From assembly GCF_008973715.1 (NCBI RefSeq), contig NZ_WBOL01000006.1:62001-126000 (forward strand): 64,000 bases of DNA. The letters are read 5' to 3'. Below, in pieces: positions 56,348-64,000 of the stretch. Under the pieces are notes generated by a model, which worked only from the letters and a program-made list of their open reading frames with translations, did not search any database and was not told where the DNA came from. The position numbers were made by a program, and so were the translations under genes. Origin of the DNA: Nitrincola schmidtii (lineage in GTDB: Bacteria; Pseudomonadota; Gammaproteobacteria; Pseudomonadales; Balneatricaceae). Each line of letters opens with the position of its first letter. Position 1 is the first letter of the stretch.

Positions 56348-56881
56348 GTGAAATATCTAACCCTAGTTCGTCATGCAAAATCCAGTTGGAAACATGATGG
56401 ATTAAAAGACTTCGATAGACCACTGAATAAACGTGGTAAGCAAGACCTGCCCTTGCTCTGCGAGCGACTGATTCAGTATCAACTTTTTCCTGACCAACTG
56501 ATTTATAGCCCCGCTACCCGAACGCGCTTAACCGCAGCAAGAATTATCGAGCGTTTAGCCATCCCTTTACCGAACTGCCAAGATCGAGAAGAGATTTATG
56601 AATCCAGCGCCGAAACACTATTGCAAGTCATTCAGCAAGTAACCGATCAGACAAACCATCTCATGCTGGTTGGGCACAACCCAGGATTACAAGATTTAGG
56701 TAATTATTTACTAGAGAACAGATCCTCTGTGCCACATTTCCCAACCAGTGCCGTACTTCATTTAGGCTTGAATATAGAGAAATGGAGTGACCTGCATCGA
56801 GGTTGTGCTCACTGTATTCGACTGGATTATCCAAAGCTGCATTCACAACACCCTTTCAATGACACTCACCCAGATGACTGA
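56348..56881 (+). CDS. sixA: Phosphohistidine phosphatase SixA
   Basis: A 177-residue phosphoglycerate-mutase-type phosphatase. The catalytic H9 is in LVRHAKSSWK, and the second histidine is in LVGHNPGLQ (about 107). SixA removes phosphate from histidines in phosphotransfer domains and, in E. coli, in the nitrogen-PTS. It starts with GTG at 56348 and is 11 bases upstream of the AEC transporter gene. A broken copy of its 5' end lies at 54629-54709. Confidence 0.92.
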   Translation: MKYLTLVRHAKSSWKHDGLKDFDRPLNKRGKQDLPLLCERLIQYQLFPDQLIYSPATRTRLTAARIIERLAIPLPNCQDREEIYESSAETLLQVIQQVTDQTNHLMLVGHNPGLQDLGNYLLENRSSVPHFPTSAVLHLGLNIEKWSDLHRGCAHCIRLDYPKLHSQHPFNDTHPDD

Positions 56882-56891
56882 GAACTAACCT

Positions 56892-57848
56892 GTGGAACTC
56901 TATTTAGAAGCCTTAGGCTTTACCGCCAGTATTGTTATACCCATTTTCTTTATTGTTTTTTTAGGCTACCTGCTTAGACGCCTAAACGTCATTGATGCGG
57001 GATTTGTCAGTGTCAGCTCGAAATTAGTCTTCACTGTCACGTTACCTGCATTGGTCTTTATGTCGATAGCGCAGATGGATTTTCATGCGGTATTTAACCC
57101 AGGACAGCTGACCTATGTGGTGATCGGTACCTTGGCGACCTATGTGGTGATTTGGTTTTTAGCCGCACGATGGATCAAAGATCCAGCGGACCTAGGTGCG
57201 TTTATTCAAGGAAGCTTCCGCAGTAATTACGGCATTATTGGCCTAGCGGTTAGCTTTAACCTCTTCGGACAATCTGGCTTAGCTCAAGCATCATTGCTCT
57301 TAGCCCTAATCATCCCTATGTATAACGTACTGGCTATATTATGTTTGACGCTACCCTTTCGAAAAAGTCAGTCTGTCAGTGTATTTTCCACTCTCATTGA
57401 AGTGGTTAAGAATCCGTTGATTTTAGCGGTGGTGTTTGCCTTACCCATATCCTACTTCGGCGTTAAACTGCCAGATGTTATCTCCACAACAGGTCGCTAC
57501 TTTGCCAATCTAACCCTTCCATTAGCACTCTTAGCGATTGGAGGTACCTTAAACATGAAGAGCTTGCGTGATAGCTCGACGCAAGCCTTTTGGGCGACCA
57601 GCACTAAATTAGTTTTCTTACCCATCTTTTTAACACTGGGGGCTTGGATAGCTGGATTTAGAGGGCAGGATTTAACCGTGATGATGATCTTATTCGCTTG
57701 CCCTACTGCAGCAGCAAGCTTTGTGATGGCGAAAGCCATGGGTGCTAATGCCGAACTGACTGCCAATATTATCTTAACCACAACTTTAGGTTCAGTGGTT
57801 ACGATTAGTTTAGCGATCTATTCTGCAACGCTACTCGGATGGGTGTGA
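56892..57848 (+). CDS. AEC-family transporter
   Basis: A 318-residue integral membrane protein with about ten spans. VIPIFFIVFLGYLLRRLNVID at the start and GGTLNMKSLRDSS and LFACPTAAASFVMAKAMGAN near the end match the auxin efflux carrier-like (AEC) family. Bacterial members move malonate, malate or other organic anions; the substrate here is unknown. Starts with GTG; likely transcribed with sixA. Confidence 0.88.
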   Translation: MELYLEALGFTASIVIPIFFIVFLGYLLRRLNVIDAGFVSVSSKLVFTVTLPALVFMSIAQMDFHAVFNPGQLTYVVIGTLATYVVIWFLAARWIKDPADLGAFIQGSFRSNYGIIGLAVSFNLFGQSGLAQASLLLALIIPMYNVLAILCLTLPFRKSQSVSVFSTLIEVVKNPLILAVVFALPISYFGVKLPDVISTTGRYFANLTLPLALLAIGGTLNMKSLRDSSTQAFWATSTKLVFLPIFLTLGAWIAGFRGQDLTVMMILFACPTAAASFVMAKAMGANAELTANIILTTTLGSVVTISLAIYSATLLGWV

Positions 57849-57855
57849 AGCTGAC

Positions 57856-58641
57856 TCAGGATCGAGATGAACATACGTTACATTCGGGATCTTTAACAAG
57901 GCGCATTTCACGCCATTCCATTCGACGTCCATCCAGGAGGAGTAAGCGCCCTGTCAGGGATTTCCCTGCATGCGCCAACAACTTAATCGCTTCCATCGCT
58001 TGTATCGAACCGATAACACCTACCAATGGCGCTAATACACCCGATTCTGCACAGGTCAGTGCAGCATCATCACCTTCAGGATACAGGCATTGATAACAGG
58101 GTGATTGTGAATCTCGCGGATCAAACACACTCACTTGTCCATCAAACCGAATCGCCGCCCCAGATACCAAAGGAACACCTGATTGAAAACAGGCTTTATT
58201 CAGGGCAAATCGGGTAGTGAAGTTATCGGTGCAATCGAGCACCAGATCCACTTGACTCACCAACGCAGCCAATGTGTCTGCATCTACTCGCTGTTCTATT
58301 TGCTTCAACTTTACATCAGGATTGATCGCCTGCAAGGCTTGAGCGGCAGAGGCTACTTTACTTTGCCCAATACGCGCTTGAGCATGCACAATTTGACGCT
58401 GAAGATTGGATAGGTCGACGACATCATCATCTACCAACCATAATTCACCAACACCTGCAGATGCCAGATAAAGACTAACCGGGCTACCCAATCCACCTAA
58501 ACCCAGAATCAAAACACGACTGTTGAGTAAGCGCTGCTGACCATCAATCTCGATATCAGGCAACATAATATGTCGACTGTACCTAAGCAGCTGCTCATCA
58601 CTCAGCAACGGCATTTCATCAAGATGATTATTGTGTGCCAT
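57856..58641 (-). CDS. moeB: MoeB/ThiF-type adenylyltransferase
   Basis: A 261-residue E1-like enzyme. The nucleotide-binding motif is LGLGGLGSPVSLYLAS (about 48-63), and SNLQRQIVH adds the arginine finger. Zinc-binding cysteines are in CYQCLYPE (about 180) and DPECNVCSS at the C terminus. MoeB adenylates the C terminus of MoaD for molybdopterin synthesis; ThiF-like roles in thiamine synthesis are possible, but the place after prmC favours MoeB. Overlaps prmC by 14 bp. Confidence 0.88.
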   Translation of the reverse strand: MAHNNHLDEMPLLSDEQLLRYSRHIMLPDIEIDGQQRLLNSRVLILGLGGLGSPVSLYLASAGVGELWLVDDDVVDLSNLQRQIVHAQARIGQSKVASAAQALQAINPDVKLKQIEQRVDADTLAALVSQVDLVLDCTDNFTTRFALNKACFQSGVPLVSGAAIRFDGQVSVFDPRDSQSPCYQCLYPEGDDAALTCAESGVLAPLVGVIGSIQAMEAIKLLAHAGKSLTGRLLLLDGRRMEWREMRLVKDPECNVCSSRS

Positions 58642-59461
58642 AACAGCCTCCGGTCATACGATCATGCCCATTTAAGTCTTGCTGAGTAAAACATTGATAG
58701 AAGCCCGACTGTTGCAGCGCTTCTCTAACAGCCTGTCCTTGATCATAACCATGCTCGAACACCAGCCATCCCTCTTCTTTCAAATGGGCTTTTGATTGAT
58801 CGATAATAGTCAAAATATCCTCAAGCCCTTGTTGCTCTGCAATCAGTGCCGTTAAGGGTTCATAGCGAAGATCACCTTCCTGTAAACAGGGATGCTTGGG
58901 ATCTATATAAGGAGGATTGCTGATCAGCAGATCATACTGACCTGTTAAAGGCTCACACCAACTACCCTGCAATATTTTTACTTGCTGCAAACCTAACTGC
59001 TGGGCATTTCGCTTAGCCAATTCAACAGCACCGGGCATAAGATCAGTCGCTTCAATCAGCCACGAAGGCCGTTCGCTGGCAAGCGCGAGTGCAATGGCGC
59101 CGGTACCTGTACCTAAATCAGCCATGCGAAATTCTTGTTTAGGAAACTGCTGAAGCACCCACTCAACCAACATTTCGGTTTCAGGACGAGGGATCAAGGT
59201 CTCTTTGCTAACATTAAGCTCTAGCGTCCAAAACCCCCGTGTTCCTGTGAGATGAGCGATCGGCTCACCGGTTTGACGACGTGTTAACAACTGCTGAAAA
59301 AGCGAAACCTGCTGCTCTGACAACTCGACTTCAGGCCAGGTATACAAATAGCTGCGGGATTTGCCTAACACATGACATAACAACAATTCGACATCTACAC
59401 GCGCAGAGTCACTCAAGGTTTCAAGGCTTTGCGATAACGTCAGCGCCTGTTCAATCCTCAT
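58628..59461 (-). CDS. prmC: Release factor glutamine methyltransferase PrmC
   Basis: A 277-residue SAM-dependent methyltransferase. The SAM motif is [15 protein letters not shown] (about 114-128) and the catalytic NPPY is at 182-185. It methylates the GGQ glutamine of release factors RF1 and RF2. It overlaps the end of prfA by 11 bp, directly after the gene for its substrate. Confidence 0.96.
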   Translation of the reverse strand: MRIEQALTLSQSLETLSDSARVDVELLLCHVLGKSRSYLYTWPEVELSEQQVSLFQQLLTRRQTGEPIAHLTGTRGFWTLELNVSKETLIPRPETEMLVEWVLQQFPKQEFRMADLGTGTGAIALALASERPSWLIEATDLMPGAVELAKRNAQQLGLQQVKILQGSWCEPLTGQYDLLISNPPYIDPKHPCLQEGDLRYEPLTALIAEQQGLEDILTIIDQSKAHLKEEGWLVFEHGYDQGQAVREALQQSGFYQCFTQQDLNGHDRMTGGCYGTQ

Positions 59462-60539
59462 TGCTCAATGCACCTAACTGCTCCGCCTGATGTTCATTAC
59501 GCAGCGGTTCAATCACGGATGCCAAATCGCCATTCATCACTTCATTAAGCTTGTAGAGTGTTAAGTTGATGCGATGATCAGTGACGCGCCCTTGAGGATA
59601 GTTGTAAGTGCGAATGCGTTCCGACCTGTCGCCACTGCCAACCAGGCTTTTGCGTGTCGATGCTTGAGATGCCTGAAGCCTTTCTGTTTCAGCCTGCTGT
59701 ATGCGTGATACCAGAAGTGCCATCGCTTTGGCTCGGTTTTTATGCTGTGAGCGCTCTTCTTGACACTCCACAACCACGCCTGTTGGAAGATGGGTAATTC
59801 GGATCGCTGAATCAGTGGTGTTAACGTGCTGACCGCCCGCACCTGAGGATCTAAAGGTATCCACTTTCAGATCGGCTTTGTTGATATCTATCGCAGCTGC
59901 TTCATCCATTTCTGGCATCACCGCAACCGTACAGGCAGAGGTATGAATTCGACCTTGAGATTCCGTTTCAGGTACACGCTGAACACGGTGCGCGCCCGAC
60001 TCGAATTTCAGATGAGCGTAAACTTGCTGACCTGAGATACGACTGATCACCTCTTTGAAGCCGCCATGCTCTCCTTCGCTGGCACTGATTAACTCAACAC
60101 GCCAACCTTGTAACTCGGCATAACGGGAATACATTTTGAATAGATCACCGGCAAAAATAGCCGCTTCATCACCGCCTGTTCCTGCACGCACTTCAAGAAA
60201 CACATTTCGATCATCATTGGGATCTTTAGGCAGCAACAACAGCTGCAATGACTTCTCCAGTGCATCACGTCGCTCGGTTGCTGCAACGATCTCTTCCTCT
60301 GCCATAGCGCGCATATCAGGATCGCTATCTTTAGACATCAGCTGGGCTTCGTCGATATCAGCAAGGGCTTGGCACCAATCACGATAATGTTCTACAACCG
60401 GTTCCAACTCAGAATACTCAACGGAGTAACGACGAAAACTCTTTTGATCACTGATGACGCCAGCATCACTTAATAAGGCAGACAGTTCCTCAAAACGATC
60501 AGCAAGCGTTTCAAGTCGGTTACGTATGGAAGCTTTCAT
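59451..60539 (-). CDS. prfA: Peptide chain release factor 1
   Basis: A 362-residue RF1. The stop-codon-reading tripeptide PET is at 190-192 (PxT type, so UAA/UAG), and GGQ is at 235-237 for peptide hydrolysis. Gene order hemA-prfA-prmC is widespread in gammaproteobacteria. Confidence 0.97.
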   Translation of the reverse strand: MKASIRNRLETLADRFEELSALLSDAGVISDQKSFRRYSVEYSELEPVVEHYRDWCQALADIDEAQLMSKDSDPDMRAMAEEEIVAATERRDALEKSLQLLLLPKDPNDDRNVFLEVRAGTGGDEAAIFAGDLFKMYSRYAELQGWRVELISASEGEHGGFKEVISRISGQQVYAHLKFESGAHRVQRVPETESQGRIHTSACTVAVMPEMDEAAAIDINKADLKVDTFRSSGAGGQHVNTTDSAIRITHLPTGVVVECQEERSQHKNRAKAMALLVSRIQQAETERLQASQASTRKSLVGSGDRSERIRTYNYPQGRVTDHRINLTLYKLNEVMNGDLASVIEPLRNEHQAEQLGALSNED

Positions 60540-60550
60540 TTATTTGGTTC

Positions 60551-61828
60551 TCAGTCCTGTCGGTCCGCTTTGTCGGCACCCGGAAGTTGAAATAATTCTA
60601 TGACTAATTGCTGAAGATCATCACGCCCTTCAGCTGAGGCCTCGCGCAGCTTCACCGTGGGTTGATGCAATAATTTATTGGTCAAACCACGTGCCAGCAC
60701 TTCAATCACTTGCTCTGGAGCTTTACCCGCAAGCAGTTGTTTCTGAGCTTTTTCTAATGCCTCTTCACAAACACTATGAGCCTGCTCTCTGAGTGAGGTG
60801 ACAGTGTCTACCACATCCAGCTCACGCAATTGGCGCATAAACTCGTTAGCGCCAACCTCAATAATCTGCTCTGCTTCACGAGCGGCACTTTCACGCCCCC
60901 GCTGATTTTCCTCAATCACCTCTTTAAGGTCATCTACGGTATACAGGTAAACATCGTCGAGCTGACCCACTTGTGGCTCAATATCGCGAGGAACCGCGAT
61001 ATCTACCATAAAGAAAGGTTTATGACGGCGTTTCTTCAAAGCGGTTTCAACCGCACCTTTGCCTAAAATAGGTAATTGACTGGCTGTCGATGAAATAATG
61101 ATATCAACATCGGGCAACACATCAGGAATATCTCCCAATGCGATAGCTTTGGCATCAAACAATGCTGCCAAGTCTAAAGCACGACCCAATGTACGGTTAG
61201 CCACCGTTAATTGACGAACACCGGCACGATACAAGTGTCGCGCAACCAGTTCAATCGTTTCTCCCGCACCGATCAACAGTGCCCGAGACTCATTTAAATC
61301 CGCAAAAATATGCTGTGCCATACTCACAGCAGCGTATGCCACGGATACGGGATTTTGTCCTATGGCGGTATGTGTTCTGACTTGCTTAGCGACATTAAAG
61401 GCATGCCTAAAAAGACGACCTAATTCAGCACCTATCAGACCTTCTTCTTGTGCAACGCTGTAAGCAGACTTTAGCTGCCCTAGAATTTGCGGCTCACCCA
61501 ATACCAGAGAGTCCAGTCCTGATGCTACCCGCATCATATGACGAACCGCTTTATCATCTTCGTATTGGTAACTACAATCTTGCAGACGATTGATATCCAG
61601 ATCGTGGTAATGAGCTAGCCAAGCGAGCAACTTTTCTAAACTAGGCGATGAACCGCAACCGTATACTTCTGTGCGGTTACAGGTTGATAGGATAGCGACC
61701 TCTTTTAAACCTGCCGCATGACAGGCATTATGCATCGCCTGAGCGAGATTCTCTGGAGCAAATGCTACACGCTCACGCACCTCAACAGGTGCCGTTTTAT
61801 GATTGATACCTAATGCCAACAATGTCAT
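60551..61828 (-). CDS. hemA: Glutamyl-tRNA reductase
   Basis: A 425-residue enzyme for the first step of C5 heme synthesis. The catalytic cysteine is C50 in [11 protein letters not shown], with [17 protein letters not shown] as the family signature and the NADPH-binding region [10 protein letters not shown] (about 185). It reduces glutamyl-tRNA to glutamate-1-semialdehyde. First gene of the hemA-prfA-prmC-moeB run. Confidence 0.97.
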   Translation of the reverse strand: MTLLALGINHKTAPVEVRERVAFAPENLAQAMHNACHAAGLKEVAILSTCNRTEVYGCGSSPSLEKLLAWLAHYHDLDINRLQDCSYQYEDDKAVRHMMRVASGLDSLVLGEPQILGQLKSAYSVAQEEGLIGAELGRLFRHAFNVAKQVRTHTAIGQNPVSVAYAAVSMAQHIFADLNESRALLIGAGETIELVARHLYRAGVRQLTVANRTLGRALDLAALFDAKAIALGDIPDVLPDVDIIISSTASQLPILGKGAVETALKKRRHKPFFMVDIAVPRDIEPQVGQLDDVYLYTVDDLKEVIEENQRGRESAAREAEQIIEVGANEFMRQLRELDVVDTVTSLREQAHSVCEEALEKAQKQLLAGKAPEQVIEVLARGLTNKLLHQPTVKLREASAEGRDDLQQLVIELFQLPGADKADRQD

Positions 61829-61969
61829 ATAAAAGAATCAGCAACCCGACTACACGAAATAAGCCGCTTATCATACACCTTAACGGCGCAGGGATTAAGC
61901 CACCTTAATAGGATGGGCGTAAACTAAACCATCAAGTTCTGTTATACGTAATGATTTTAAGGCGTACAA

Positions 61970-61999
61970 TCGACAAACTGCCCAGATTTCCTCTATAGT
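61970..61999 (+). promoter_or_regulatory. Probable sigma-70 promoter of the TPR lipoprotein gene
   Basis: TCGACA (61970-61975) and TATAGT (61994-61999) are 18 bases apart and lie 35 bases before the gene start. The motif match is fair but not exact. Confidence 0.5.
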
Positions 62000-62034
62000 G
62001 CATTAGCCTTGCGATTGCTAAAGGATGTAATTTA

Positions 62035-63750
62035 ATGAATAAACTGCTATGGGTTCTTTTACTGACTCTACTGATCAGTGGATGCTCAGGTTTAACTCAT
62101 GACACCACCGAAACGCAGCCTTTTGACGTTCTTGACACTCCGCTTCCAGAGGTCAAGTATGAACAAGGACAGCTAAATAGAGAAATTCTAGTTGACCTGA
62201 TCACGGCAGAGATGTCGGGACACATAGGCTTATATGATGATGCCTTAAGCTTGTATCTCAATCAGGCACGCAACACTCAGGATGCTGCCGTTGCAGAACG
62301 GGCCACACGTATCGCTCAGTTCATGCGTAACAGCAAAGCCGTTATCACTAGCGCAAAACTCTGGGCAGATGCAGCACCTCATTCACAAGAGCCACGGGAA
62401 CTTCTGGCAGGTATTCTGTTACATGAGGGTCGGTTCAATGAAGCATTACCTTGGCTAGAAACACTGTTAATCGATGCAGAATCTGACGCTGCTTTACTAA
62501 TCAGTTCTCAAGCAGAGACCATTGATCCAACCACTGCCAGTCAATATTTGGAACTGATTGAGACAATTCTTGTTGAGCAACCGCAACGAACCGATCTGCA
62601 TCTAGCCACTGGCCTTCTATTTATTCGCATTGGTGAAGAAGATGCTGCCATGCGCGCTTTTGACAGAGGTTTAATGATTGAACCTTATCAACCACAACTG
62701 GTGATGCAAAAAGTAGAGCTTTTACGTCAACGCGATGAGATCACGCCTGCACTACAATTGATTAATCGTGCAGCGTTGCGCCATCCAGAAAGCAATCAAC
62801 TGCAAATTCAACAAGCACAATTGTTGATGCTATCTGGTCAATTTCAGAGAGCGGAACAACTCATGACCTCTTTATTAGAAGAACGTCATCGTGATACGCA
62901 ACTTCACCTATACTTTGCACTCTTGTTACTTGATCATCAGCAATACGAATCCAGTCGCGATCTTCTGGAATCGTTAAAATTAAAATCACCTGACAACCCT
63001 GAAGTAGACTTTTACTTGGGCCATTTAGCCCAACAGCGCGGTGATAGAGAGCTAGCGCTCTCCTATTACAGTGCCGTCGAGCAAGGTAATACCTTTTTAC
63101 AAGCACGAGCACGCATGCTGGAGCTTTTCAATGATCCGGCATACCAAGCTCGTGTCGAGAATACTATTAACAAGGCCATCACACTTCAACCTGGACTCAG
63201 AACTGGCTTGGTTATTGTGTTGGCAGAATGGTACAAAACTCATGACTTAAAACCCTTGGCGCTTGAACGCTTAACTAATGAAATTAACAAATCACCCACC
63301 GATACTCGCCTTCTTTATACGCGTGCGCTCTTCCATGAACCAGAACAACCTGAAAAAACACTAAGCGACCTTCGACGTGTACTGGAACTTGATCCAGATA
63401 ACCCAGTGTTTTTGAATGCACTGGGATACACCATGACCGTCCACACCGATGATTATGAAACAGCACATTCATTGATCTCTAGAGCTCTTGAACAACAACC
63501 TAACGATGCTGCCACACTGGATTCTATGGGCTGGGTTCTATTTAAGTTAAACAGAGCAGATGAAGCGCTTTTCTTCTTACAACGTGCCTACGATTTATTT
63601 CCAGATCCCGAGGTGGTTGCACACTTAGTGCGAGTATTAAATCACCTCGGCCGACATGATGATGCAACAACACTGTTAGAGGATTACCTCTCCAGAATGC
63701 CCGATAATCGACACCTACTAGATGCACTTGAGAGAATTGAAATTGAGTAA
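62035..63750 (+). CDS. lbcA: TPR lipoprotein, LbcA-like
   Basis: A 571-residue lipoprotein. The signal segment ends in LISGC, with lipidation at C17, and TPR repeats fill most of the rest (about 50-560). Size, lipidation, TPR content and location between hemA and lolB match the Pseudomonas aeruginosa protein LbcA (PA4667), an outer-membrane lipoprotein that activates the periplasmic protease CtpA. CtpA itself is not in the window. The ribosome site AAGGA is 9 bases before the ATG. Confidence 0.85.
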   Translation: MNKLLWVLLLTLLISGCSGLTHDTTETQPFDVLDTPLPEVKYEQGQLNREILVDLITAEMSGHIGLYDDALSLYLNQARNTQDAAVAERATRIAQFMRNSKAVITSAKLWADAAPHSQEPRELLAGILLHEGRFNEALPWLETLLIDAESDAALLISSQAETIDPTTASQYLELIETILVEQPQRTDLHLATGLLFIRIGEEDAAMRAFDRGLMIEPYQPQLVMQKVELLRQRDEITPALQLINRAALRHPESNQLQIQQAQLLMLSGQFQRAEQLMTSLLEERHRDTQLHLYFALLLLDHQQYESSRDLLESLKLKSPDNPEVDFYLGHLAQQRGDRELALSYYSAVEQGNTFLQARARMLELFNDPAYQARVENTINKAITLQPGLRTGLVIVLAEWYKTHDLKPLALERLTNEINKSPTDTRLLYTRALFHEPEQPEKTLSDLRRVLELDPDNPVFLNALGYTMTVHTDDYETAHSLISRALEQQPNDAATLDSMGWVLFKLNRADEALFFLQRAYDLFPDPEVVAHLVRVLNHLGRHDDATTLLEDYLSRMPDNRHLLDALERIEIE

Positions 63751-64000
63751 TTCAGTGAAAGCGCTCTTAATCGTCGCGGTATTGCTGCTTTTATCAGCCT
63801 GTAGCACCAGCCCAATGCTTCCACCTCCCGATCGAGTTGAACAAGCTTGGGTCTATGAACTGGAAGACTGGGCACTCGATGCGCGTATCAGCATTACCCA
63901 ACCCTTAGCCGATCGTTCAGATTCTGCTCGGTTAAACTGGGAGCAACAGCAAGATGATTACAAAATCCACCTATCTGCCGGCCCTTTCAATCAAACTGTT
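63743..64000 (+). CDS. lolB: Outer membrane lipoprotein receptor LolB, N-terminal part (cut by window edge)
   Basis: The first 86 codons. The signal segment ends in the lipobox LLSAC, and YELEDWALDARISITQP with LNWEQQQDDYKIHLSAGPF is typical of LolB, which receives lipoproteins from LolA and places them in the outer membrane. I use the TTG at 63743, with GAGAG 8 bases upstream and a short overlap with the TPR gene; a GTG at 63755 is the alternative. Confidence 0.88.
   Translation, partial: MSNSVKALLIVAVLLLLSACSTSPMLPPPDRVEQAWVYELEDWALDARISITQPLADRSDSARLNWEQQQDDYKIHLSAGPFNQTV

Overview
The window is a dense bacterial chromosome segment of moderate GC content from a motile Gram-negative gammaproteobacterium. 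The gene order hemA-prfA-prmC-moeB with a TPR lipoprotein and lolB next to hemA, the polar-type flagellar operons with sigma-54 and sigma-28 promoters, cheV-cheR behind flgA, fadBA and a divergent efp/epmB pair all point to the Pseudomonadales/Oceanospirillales side of the class. I cannot name a species.

Layout. 1-5 kb: the 5' end of efp, its beta-lysylation enzyme epmB, a small lipoprotein, two unrelated PIN-domain toxin-antitoxin pairs and a fused SpmA-SpmB membrane protein. 5-25.8 kb: a flagellar region. It holds fliW, flagellin, flaG, fliD, fliS and a fliT-like gene on the plus strand, then flgBCDE, flgFGHIJ and flgKL on the minus strand, cheV-cheR, and flgA and flgM-flgN on the plus strand. 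Promoter motifs read from the sequence give a hierarchy: sigma-54 sites for flgB and flgF, sigma-28 sites for flagellin, flgKL and flgM. 25.8-36 kb: tRNA-Arg(CCT), a very large GGDEF-EAL protein whose 3' end runs antisense into the tRNA, a TPR protein with a degenerate receiver domain, a Tat-exported sulfide:quinone-oxidoreductase-like flavoprotein with a small membrane partner, a secreted nuclease, and a diguanylate cyclase with a c-type heme motif.

36-52.7 kb: about 16.5 kb all on the minus strand, devoted to acyl-CoA metabolism: fadBA, etfBA, a crotonase, a nitronate-monooxygenase-like protein, a DUF2889 protein, fadD, an SCP2 protein, a DmdC-type acyl-CoA dehydrogenase, an RND/MMPL transporter with a YCF48 beta-propeller partner, and a thiolase. 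Together they can activate, oxidise and pass electrons from acyl chains; the transporter, SCP2 and DUF2889 members suggest an unusual lipid is handled. 52.9-64 kb: a CvrA/NhaP2-type antiporter, a Cache-GGDEF cyclase that sits between a decayed copy of the sixA 5' end and the intact sixA, an AEC transporter, moeB-prmC-prfA-hemA, an LbcA-like TPR lipoprotein and the start of lolB.

I did not find a clearly undescribed multi-gene system. The most unusual items are the sixA remnant flanking the cyclase gene, the structured flagellin leader beside fliW, the pseudo-receiver TPR protein, the heme-binding cyclase, the tRNA antisense overlap, and the lipid module with its own transporter. No gap between genes exceeds 300 bases.
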